Shown: piece after piece, positions 1 through 5,624 of the stretch | Layout: each line of letters starts with the position of its first letter | Numbering within the stretch: the stretch's first letter is position 1 | DNA from: Pseudomonas sp. | GTDB taxonomy: Bacteria; Pseudomonadota; Gammaproteobacteria; Pseudomonadales; Pseudomonadaceae | Length of the DNA: 5,624 nucleotides | Direction of reading: 5' to 3' | Assembly: GCA_003527165.1 (NCBI GenBank) | Contig: DPSI01000605.1 | Span: 1 to 5,624, forward strand | Notes under the pieces: generated by a model | What the model was told of the DNA's origin: nothing | Databases searched by the model: none | The model's input: only the letters and a program-made list of their open reading frames with translations | Translations under genes and position numbers: made by a program

Positions 1-5
1 ACCTT

Positions 6-68
6 CGCCCCGTCGGGCGTCCCACGCGTAGGTGCACCTCAAATCTGTGGGAGGCGCGCCTTCGCGGC
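6..68. repeat. Inverted pair of GTGG-headed REP-like hairpins downstream of glpR
   Basis: Two REP-like units face each other. The left unit, read on the minus strand, starts with GTGGGA (positions 25 to 20) and runs into a hairpin whose arms are CGCCC (6-10) and GGGCG (15-19). The right unit, read on the plus strand, starts with GTGGGA (47-52) and runs into a less perfect GC-rich hairpin region up to about 68. A 10-bp perfect palindrome, AGGTGCACCT (30-39), sits near the centre of the spacer. Heads facing inward with hairpins outward is the arrangement of REP doublets/REPINs in Pseudomonas. The block lies just past the glpR stop and probably before glpD, so it may affect transcript ends or stability. 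Assignment to a named REP family is inference. Confidence 0.5.
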
Positions 69-116
69 AAATGCAGGCACCGCCGAATTAGGAAGTAGAA
101 AACCCGGATGTTGACG

Positions 117-875
117 TCAATCGGTCACTTCCAGCCTGACCTCGTGCCGGGCCAGCAGCTCCATGAAGGCTTCCGGTGGCTGGGCTTCGGTGAACAGCAT
201 GTCGATCTGTTCCAGCGAGCCGAGGCGGGTCATGGCGCTACGGCCGAACTTGCTCGAATCCGCAGCGAGAAAGATCTTTCGCGCATTGTGGATGATGGCC
301 TGGGACACGCGGACTTCCTGATAGTCGAAGTCCAGCAGGGTGCCATCCTCGTCGATGCCGCTGATGCCGATCAGGGCGAAGTCCACCTTGAACTGGCTGA
401 TGAAATCCGCCGTGGCCTGGCCGACTACACCGCCATCGCTGCGCACGTTGCCCCCGGCGATCAGTACGTCGAAGTCTTCCTTGGGGCTGAGAATGCTCGC
501 CACGTGCAGGTTGTTGGTGATGATCTTGAGGTCGCGGTGGTTGAGCAGGGCGTGGGCGATGGCTTCTGTGGTGGTGCCGATGTTGATGAACAGCGACGCC
601 TGATCGGGAATATGCGAGGCCATGGCATCGGCGATGCGGCGTTTCTCGTCGCGCATCTGCCGGGCGCGTTGGGTGTAGGCAGTGTTCTGCACGCTGGAGT
701 CGTGGGCGGCGCCGCCGTGGTAGCGGCGCAACAGGCCGGCTTCGCCGAGTTGATTGATATCGCGGCGTATGGTCTGGGGCGTCACCGAGAATTGCTGCGC
801 CAGCTCTTCGATGCTGACGTAGCCGCGTTCGCGCACCAATTCGAGAATGCTCTGCTGTCGTGGGCCCAGACTCAT
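117..875 (-). CDS. glpR: Glycerol-3-phosphate regulon repressor GlpR (DeoR family)
   Basis: This encodes a 252-residue cytoplasmic transcriptional repressor of the DeoR family. Residues 6-56 form the N-terminal winged helix-turn-helix, with the recognition segment [14 protein letters not shown] at 30-43 followed by the wing (LLRRYHGGA). The C-terminal DeoR sensor domain begins around residue 75 and contains the phosphate-binding segment NIGTTTEA (98-105). In this family the sensor binds a phosphorylated sugar; for GlpR the known inducer is glycerol-3-phosphate. The length matches the family. The ATG at 875 is chosen because an AAGGAA ribosome-binding site lies just upstream and the protein then begins directly before the DNA-binding domain; the frame stays open 40 codons further upstream but without family-like sequence. 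The position after glpK on the same strand fits the Pseudomonas glp locus. Regulation of glpK and the unseen glpD is inferred from the family. Confidence 0.95.
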   Translation of the reverse strand: MSLGPRQQSILELVRERGYVSIEELAQQFSVTPQTIRRDINQLGEAGLLRRYHGGAAHDSSVQNTAYTQRARQMRDEKRRIADAMASHIPDQASLFINIGTTTEAIAHALLNHRDLKIITNNLHVASILSPKEDFDVLIAGGNVRSDGGVVGQATADFISQFKVDFALIGISGIDEDGTLLDFDYQEVRVSQAIIHNARKIFLAADSSKFGRSAMTRLGSLEQIDMLFTEAQPPEAFMELLARHEVRLEVTD

Positions 876-1061
876 GGAAGCTTCCTTGTTATCGATATGC
901 CGGAAGGATGCCGCAGACCGCGACCCGATTAAAAGAAGGTTGGTGGAAAAGGACTGGCGCGTTGAGCAATGTGGTTCGCTGGTGAACAGGGCCATCCCGG
1001 CGAAATGTGCGTTCGGTTGGCTGTGGGGCGCTTATTGGCGGGCGAGGGTGCGGTTGTCGTT

Positions 1062-1083
1062 GTAGAGGTGAACGTGTTCGTCT
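1062..1083 (+). repeat. Decayed third REP copy (GTAG type)
   Basis: This 22-base stretch matches the intact REP at 1173-1194 at 17 of 22 positions, in the same orientation. The GTAG head (1062-1065) and the core GAAC/GTTC arms of the hairpin are kept, while the outer stem bases have drifted, mostly C to T. It ends only 12 bases before the left arm of the REPIN-like pair, so three REP units are clustered here. It appears to be an old, degenerating copy. Confidence 0.55.
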
Positions 1084-1095
1084 GGTCGAGCTCGC

Positions 1096-1194
1096 GGGCG
1101 AACAAGTTCGCCCCTACGAAGAGCGACTCGTGGGGGTGTTGCGTGATGCTGATAGGCACGGGGCTGGCTGTTGTAGGGGCGAACTTGTTCGCCC
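1096..1194. repeat. REPIN-like element: two REP sequences in inverted orientation
   Basis: The 22-base arms at 1096-1117 and 1173-1194 are exact reverse complements, separated by a 55-base spacer (99 bases in all). Each arm is itself an 8-bp perfect hairpin, GGGCGAAC/GTTCGCCC, with a 2-base centre. Each has a GTAG tetranucleotide at its inner side (CTAC at 1114-1117, GTAG at 1173-1176). A GTAG or GTGG head followed by a short palindrome is the hallmark of Pseudomonas REP sequences, and an inverted pair at this spacing is a REPIN. These are non-autonomous elements thought to be moved by a RAYT (TnpA-REP) transposase encoded elsewhere; none is encoded here. Confidence 0.85.
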
Positions 1195-1232
1195 ACAGCG
1201 CGCACGAAAGGCGAGGGTGAGTTGCAAACAAG

Positions 1233-1265
1233 AAGCCCGGCGGGGAAGGCTTCCGCGCCGGGCTT
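1233..1265 (-). terminator. Rho-independent terminator of glpK
   Basis: A perfect 10-bp stem (AAGCCCGGCG at 1233-1242 with CGCCGGGCTT at 1256-1265) encloses a 13-base loop. It lies 19 bases beyond the glpK stop. On the minus strand the stem is followed by a T-rich run (cttcttgttt), as expected for termination of glpK. On the plus strand the stem is also followed by TTTT, so it may work in both directions. It suggests that most glpK transcripts end before glpR. Confidence 0.85.
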
Positions 1266-1284
1266 TTGATGTTGTGTTAGCGCC

Positions 1285-2808
<1,524 letters not shown>

Positions 2809-2829
2809 TTAACGAGCTTCGTGGCAGTG

Positions 2830-3194
2830 TCATCCGCCCAGGGCCAGCAGATGCTTGCAGATCAGCGCCTTGTAGCCTGCCGCGCCGATGCAGGTACCCA
2901 GCACCGGGCGATCAGCGGACCAGAAAATAGGAAATGTCCCGTCCGCCGTGGACGCGGCCTCCCCCAGCCGGCAAAAACGGTCATCAGCTTCGGCCCGAAA
3001 TCGTGCGCGGGGTTCATCGTTAAGCCGGCCAGCGGGCCCATCGCGCCGCCAATCATCGCGATCAGCAGACCGATCAGCGGTGCCAGCGGACCACACGGCA
3101 GGCTGTTACCGTCATCGATCAGCGTCATGATCTTCCCCAGCAGGATAGCGGTAATCACCGCTTCCACCAGAAACGCCTGGCCGACCAACAAGAA
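2830..3194 (-). pseudogene. glpF: Decayed 3' part of the glycerol facilitator gene glpF
   Basis: GlpF is an inner-membrane aquaglyceroporin of about 280 residues that lets glycerol diffuse in. Only about the last 120 codons are recognisable. One frame gives QAFLVEAVITAILLG, the stretch around GPLAPLIGLLIAMIGGAMG, then NPAHDFGPK and AGWG (down to about 2970). A second frame then gives GGRDISYFLV (about 2918-2947), the first frame returns for PLIA (about 2907-2918), and a third gives PVLGTCIGAAGYKALI up to a TGA at 2830-2832. At least three frame changes are therefore needed. The second NPA box reads NPAHDFG, so the arginine of the selectivity filter is a histidine, and one leucine of PLAPLLIG is missing. 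The first ~140-150 residues, including the first NPA box, are absent. The remnant ends 33 bases before glpK, the expected operon position. A functional product is very unlikely. Confidence 0.92.
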
Positions 3195-3214
3195 TGGGCT
3201 TCGGGGCGGTTCGC

Positions 3215-3640
3215 TCAGTGCAGCAATCTCGAAAGCGTGGCCGGGTCGGCTTCGCCGTCGAAAAAGGCGTTCAGCACCTGCTGGAAGATCGGTTGATCCG
3301 GCGCCACGGCGGCGAAAAGGGTCATGCTCGAACGCAGCTTGAGGTCGTCCGGCGGGCCCAGGATCTGTCTGGCCGAGTGGTCTGTGTGCAAGAGCATCGC
3401 CTGCGCGCACTCGTGCAGGCGCGGCCCCAGCAGTGCGTGCTCGAGGTAGGCGCGGGCCTCGTCCACACCGGAAATCGCGTAGCGCTGCGCCATCGCGCTG
3501 TGGCCCAGCCCGGCGATTTGCGGAAAGACGAACCACATCCAGTGGCTTTGCTTCCGGCCGGCGCGCAACTCTGCCAGCGCACGGTCGTGGACGGGCGCCT
3601 GGGCCTCGACGAATCGCTGCAGATCGTATGGGTCGCTCAT
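3215..3640 (-). CDS. DUF1810 family protein
   Basis: This encodes a 141-residue soluble protein recognised as the DUF1810 family by the conserved block KQSHWMWFVFPQIAGLG (30-46) and the following helices with SAMAQRYAI (48-56), HALLGPRLHECAQAML (69-83) and LKLRSSMTLFAA (100-111). The length is typical and it looks intact. No signal peptide or membrane segment is seen. The family's biochemical function is not established as far as I know, and I do not assign one. The ATG at 3640 is preferred because GGAGG lies 4 bases upstream (3645-3649) and the protein starts as family members do (MSDPYDLQRFV); a longer frame opens at 3694 without family-like sequence. The stop lies about 20 bases from the point where glpF homology begins, so this gene sits at the rearrangement junction. 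Its transcript could run on into glpK, since I see no terminator between them. Confidence 0.9.
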   Translation of the reverse strand: MSDPYDLQRFVEAQAPVHDRALAELRAGRKQSHWMWFVFPQIAGLGHSAMAQRYAISGVDEARAYLEHALLGPRLHECAQAMLLHTDHSARQILGPPDDLKLRSSMTLFAAVAPDQPIFQQVLNAFFDGEADPATLSRLLH

Positions 3641-3665
3641 GAGGCCTCCGGGCGCTGCGGCTGGT

Positions 3666-3679
3666 GTTCTCATGAGAAC
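3666..3679. promoter_or_regulatory. 14-bp perfect palindrome upstream of the DUF1810 gene
   Basis: GTTCTCATGAGAAC is a perfect palindrome ending 26 bases upstream of the DUF1810 start codon on the minus strand. The position is right for a repressor operator or for a site in the 5' leader. A palindrome of this length is not rare by chance in a window of this size (about one in three windows under equal base use), so only its location makes it of interest. No regulator is identified. Confidence 0.3.
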
Positions 3680-3737
3680 TGCCGGACGGGCCATTGATTC
3701 CCTGTTCGCCTAACGGCAGGCCGAGCGGCGGCTCCGA

Positions 3738-3754
3738 TGTTTACCGGTTGTTTA
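3738..3754 (+). promoter_or_regulatory. PhoP-box-like direct repeat TGTTTA-N5-TGTTTA
   Basis: Two TGTTTA hexamers start 11 bases apart (3738 and 3749), and the identity extends to a seventh base (TGTTTAC). This matches exactly the published enterobacterial PhoP box, (G/T)GTTTA-N5-(G/T)GTTTA; a similar site is described for Pseudomonas. It points toward the small exported protein gene starting at 3838. A weak -10-like sequence (GATAAA, 3792-3797) lies about 37 bases downstream. That is farther than the roughly 11-12 bases seen when the box replaces the -35 element, so an upstream-activator position would be needed. Function is inference. Confidence 0.4.
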
Positions 3755-3760
3755 CGTCTT

Positions 3761-3777
3761 GCTGACCTCGGCTGACC
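3761..3777 (+). repeat. Direct repeat GCTGACC-N3-GCTGACC in the divergent promoter region
   Basis: The heptamer GCTGACC occurs at 3761-3767 and 3771-3777, a 10-base period that places both copies on the same face of the helix. It lies between the PhoP-box-like repeat and the -10-like sequence of the downstream gene, overlapping where a -35 element would be. It could be a tandem half-site for a response regulator or a chance repeat; no known consensus is recognised. Confidence 0.3.
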
Positions 3778-3837
3778 GAACGGCGGTGTTAGATAAATGC
3801 GGGGAGACAGACTCCCTTCCGCAAAGGAGAAACACCC

Positions 3838-4146
3838 ATGTTCAGTCGAATACTCAAGGTTGGTCTGCTGGCGGGTTGCCTGGTGGCCGCCGGCCATGCC
3901 TCGGCCGCTGATCGTAACGTCGCCGTACCGGTGTTGGCAGGAGCGGCAGTTGGGGCCGTACTGGTCGCGGTACTGGCGAACGCATCCGATGACGATCACC
4001 GGCATCAGCCGCCTCGCCATTACCATCAGCCGCCGAGGCACCATGGCCATTACCCTCGGCAGGTGCCGCGCGCTGTGAAATACCGGCCGAAACAGGTGAA
4101 GTACGTGGTGGTGGAACGGCGTGACTGGAGACGAGGGCACCGCTAA
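3838..4146 (+). CDS. Small exported histidine-rich basic protein, function unknown
   Basis: I do not recognise this 102-residue protein as a named family. Residues 1-23 look like a signal peptide: basic start (R4, K7), hydrophobic core, and ASA before A24. An alternative lipobox-like LAGC has its Cys at residue 14, earlier than usual for lipoproteins. Residues 29-49 are a glycine/alanine-rich hydrophobic stretch (VPVLAGAAVGAVLVAVLANA) that could be a membrane segment. Residues 51-72 have three Asp, then seven His around a duplicated HQPPRH unit. The tail (76-102) is strongly basic and ends VKYVVVERRDWRRGHR. The start is well supported by AAGGAG at 3824-3829 with 8-base spacing. The predicted place is the periplasm or the inner-membrane periplasmic face. 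Metal binding by the His-rich segment is possible but only inferred. It is a single-gene unit, closed by its own terminator. Confidence 0.8.
   Translation: MFSRILKVGLLAGCLVAAGHASAADRNVAVPVLAGAAVGAVLVAVLANASDDDHRHQPPRHYHQPPRHHGHYPRQVPRAVKYRPKQVKYVVVERRDWRRGHR
4003..4034 (+). repeat. 21-base-period internal repeat encoding HQPPRH
   Basis: The 11-mer catcagccgcc occurs at 4003-4013 and again at 4024-4034, exactly 21 bases (7 codons) apart. The repeat encodes the duplicated HQPPRH motif of the small exported protein. It looks like an in-frame tandem duplication, which could expand or contract among strains. Confidence 0.6.
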
Positions 4147-4151
4147 CCGTC

Positions 4152-4183
4152 AATCAGAAGGGCTCCTCGGAGCCCTTCTGATT
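4152..4183. terminator. Strong stem-loop terminator between convergent genes
   Basis: The arms at 4152-4166 and 4169-4183 are perfectly complementary over 15 bases (inner two pairs may open to form the loop). It begins 5 bases after the stop of the small exported protein gene and lies about 155 bases past the stop of the helicase gene on the other strand. The arms end in ATT on each strand rather than a long T-run, so it probably serves both directions but is not a textbook U-tract terminator. Confidence 0.75.
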
Positions 4184-4338
4184 TGAGAAGACGCGGCGTT
4201 CAGCTGGCGCTGTCCAGGCCGCAGCGTCCGGAAAGTTCACGACACTTCTGCCGTTTGAGGGGCCGTCCCAGCTCGTCAAGCTCGCCGACCCTCGCAGTAT
4301 CGGTAGGACCCGTGAATCAACGTGCCCGGCCCATTCGC

Positions 4339-5624
4339 TCATCGCTGATCGCGGAAACAGCTCTGACACAGCCGAAACTGCCGGCTGAGCACCGGCATCG
4401 CCTTGCCGCACTGTTGGCAATGACGGGCTTCACCTGACAGCCGCCGCCGGTCGCTGCCGCGCGGCTTCTTGCGGCGCGACAGCTCGCGAGTGATGGCCTC
4501 GTTGAGCAAGCTGCGGTGCTGCTCGGCCTGCTCCAGCGCCGGGAAATGGCCAGGCAGGGTGCGAGCAAGATGCAGGTAGGTTTCGATGATATGCAGCGAG
4601 CCTTCCAGGGTGGCCAGGTCGGCATCGATGATCAGTCGGGGGAGATCCACCACTTTGTCCTGCGCGACCTTCTTCAGCCACTGCTGCGCGAAAATGCTGG
4701 CGGGACTGTCGAGGCCGCCGCGGATCGGTGTGCAGGCGAAGATCCAGCGCAGCGGAAGATCGATGCTGGGATCGTCGATCAGCTTGATCCATTCGGCCAA
4801 CTCGTCCGGCAGCACCGAAATGAATTCGTCGCCGTAATTGATGTTGCGATTGAAGGTCAGCCAGGCACGCAGCAGGCTGGGTTCGCCCATCAGTTCGGCG
4901 ATCGCCTGTAAATGTTCGATGGACGGCCGCACCTGGAATTGCGACAGGTCCACCGGCAGATCAGCGCTGTGGAACAGGCGTTTGATCGATTGCAGCGTCT
5001 GCGCATCGAGCGCGGTGATAGTGCCGCTGTCGTGATGGCCGAAACGGCCGGCCCGCCCGCCGATCTGCTTGACCTCCTGCACCTTGAGCTGGCGATTCTG
5101 GATACCGTCGTATTTTTCGTCGGTGTAGAAACACAGGGTATGCGCCGGCAGGTTGAGACCCATGCCCACGGCATCGGTGGCGACCATGATGTCCGCCTCG
5201 CCTTCACGGAACCGCCGCGCCTGTTCGCGGCGCACTTCCGGCGACAGTGCTCCGTACACCACTGAGACGCTCTTGCCGGTCATCTCCAGCATGGCCTTCA
5301 GTTCCAGCACCGTCTTGCGGCTGAAAGCGACCAGCATCGAGCCTTCGTCGAGCTGCTTGAGGCTAGTCGAGCGCCGCGCCACCTCGACTGGGGAGAGACG
5401 CTTGGTGCGCTTGATCACCAGCTCGTCTTCACAGAGTTCGCACAGCGTTTTCAGCGACGGCTGGATCAGCTCCGGGCCGGTCATGATCAGGTCCTGCGTA
5501 TAGGCGCTGACCAGTGCGTCGACCCAGGCCCAACCCCGTTGCGAGTCGGCCATCATCTGCACCTCGTCGATAACCACCACATCCAAGGGCTGGTGGCGGA
5601 AACGCGCGAACTCTTCGACGGTGC
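4339..5624 (-). CDS. SUV3-like superfamily 2 helicase, C-terminal part (start outside window)
   Basis: The frame is open to the right edge, so only the last 427 residues are seen. Counting from the first complete codon (5622), motif II (Walker B) is VVVIDEVQM (15-23), motif IV-like VAFSRKTV (98-105), motif V VATDAVGMGLNL (147-158), and motif VI QIGGRAGRFG (186-195). The DEVQ box with IYGAL-like VVYGALSPEVRREQARRF (121-138) and the motif V/VI wording resemble the SUV3 family of ATP-dependent RNA/DNA helicases, known from the mitochondrial RNA degradosome. The Walker A motif must lie beyond the edge. After the helicase core comes a helical region (about 215-390), a basic linker (SRRKKPRGSDRRR), and a final CX2C-X13-CX2C (C402, C405, C419, C422), probably a zinc ribbon. 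The in-frame TTG at 5586 is not the start, because motif II context continues upstream. Cellular role in bacteria is uncertain; RNA turnover is a guess from the family. Confidence 0.87.
   Translation of the reverse strand, partial: TVEEFARFRHQPLDVVVIDEVQMMADSQRGWAWVDALVSAYTQDLIMTGPELIQPSLKTLCELCEDELVIKRTKRLSPVEVARRSTSLKQLDEGSMLVAFSRKTVLELKAMLEMTGKSVSVVYGALSPEVRREQARRFREGEADIMVATDAVGMGLNLPAHTLCFYTDEKYDGIQNRQLKVQEVKQIGGRAGRFGHHDSGTITALDAQTLQSIKRLFHSADLPVDLSQFQVRPSIEHLQAIAELMGEPSLLRAWLTFNRNINYGDEFISVLPDELAEWIKLIDDPSIDLPLRWIFACTPIRGGLDSPASIFAQQWLKKVAQDKVVDLPRLIIDADLATLEGSLHIIETYLHLARTLPGHFPALEQAEQHRSLLNEAITRELSRRKKPRGSDRRRLSGEARHCQQCGKAMPVLSRQFRLCQSCFRDQR

Larger units (their letters stand above)
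876..1284. other. Non-coding region between glpK and glpR
   Basis: This 409-bp gap has no convincing gene on either strand: the open frames in it are short, overlap one another, and show no recognisable family. It holds the glpK terminator next to the glpK stop, a REPIN-like inverted repeat, and one decayed REP copy. The promoter of glpR must lie in or before this stretch, but I cannot point to a convincing -35/-10 pair. The only clear expression signal is the AAGGAA ribosome-binding site of glpR, about 6 bases upstream of its ATG. I see no clear GlpR operator. Confidence 0.8.

Noticed and set aside
91..120. A sigma-70 promoter for glpD starting with TTGACG at 120-115 on the minus strand
   Set aside because: At 16-18 bases from this hexamer the candidate -10 sequences (such as TACTTC) match TATAAT poorly.
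108..932. A 274-codon open frame on the plus strand opposite glpR
   Set aside because: The minus-strand frame encodes a clear DeoR-family protein with its own ribosome-binding site; the plus-strand frame is its antisense mirror.
2862..3536. An open minus-strand frame joining a shifted reading of the DUF1810 gene to the glpF remnant, as if a fusion protein
   Set aside because: Its first part reads DUF1810 out of frame and gives arginine/proline-rich nonsense; only the part below about 3194 resembles GlpF. It is an accident of the junction.
3641..3694. An earlier start for the DUF1810 protein at 3694 or 3673
   Set aside because: The added residues (PAAAPGGL and similar) are not family-like, while the ATG at 3640 has GGAGG upstream and begins at the usual family N-terminus.
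4184..4338. A possible small gene between the terminator and the helicase stop
   Set aside because: Open frames here have no convincing start with a ribosome-binding site and no recognisable product; I see nothing functional in this 155-bp stretch.
5584..5586. TTG as a start codon for a 415-residue helicase
   Set aside because: The frame continues upstream to the edge with residues that belong to the Walker B context, and a helicase without its ATP-binding motif would not be complete.

Overview
The window looks like chromosome from a high-GC Pseudomonas-group gammaproteobacterium, plausibly Pseudomonas/Stutzerimonas. The basis is the GC-rich third positions, REP-type palindromes with GTAG and GTGG heads, and the gene order glpF(remnant)-glpK-glpR read on the minus strand. 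This is the known Pseudomonas glycerol-regulon order, in which glpD would follow just beyond position 1. The species call is an inference.

Layout from left to right. Positions 1-116 are intergenic and hold an inverted pair of GTGG-headed REP-like hairpins. glpR (117-875, minus) encodes the DeoR-family glycerol-3-phosphate repressor. Positions 876-1284 are non-coding. They carry a REPIN-like inverted pair of GTAG-headed REP sequences, a third decayed REP copy, and the glpK terminator. glpK (1285-2796, minus) is an intact glycerol kinase gene. Positions 2830-3194 are a decayed 3' part of glpF, the glycerol facilitator gene. Its first half is missing, its frame is broken several times, and its conserved pore arginine is lost. 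Directly against the break lies a DUF1810 gene (3215-3640, minus). A 197-bp divergent promoter region follows, then a small exported histidine-rich protein gene (3838-4146, plus) with a strong terminator. From 4339 to the right edge is the C-terminal part of a SUV3-like superfamily 2 helicase gene (minus), whose start lies outside the window.

Functionally, the left half is the glycerol catabolism locus: uptake (GlpF), phosphorylation (GlpK), repression relieved by glycerol-3-phosphate (GlpR), and presumably oxidation (GlpD, outside). A rearrangement appears to have removed the 5' half of glpF and the native glpFK promoter region and put the DUF1810 gene there instead. glpK itself remains intact. 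The right half has no evident connection to glycerol metabolism.

The observations most worth following up are the glpF break, two different REP families flanking glpR, and a PhoP-box-like direct repeat upstream of the small histidine-rich protein gene. I see no CRISPR array, tRNA, rRNA, transposase or phage gene, and no clear case for a wholly new system.
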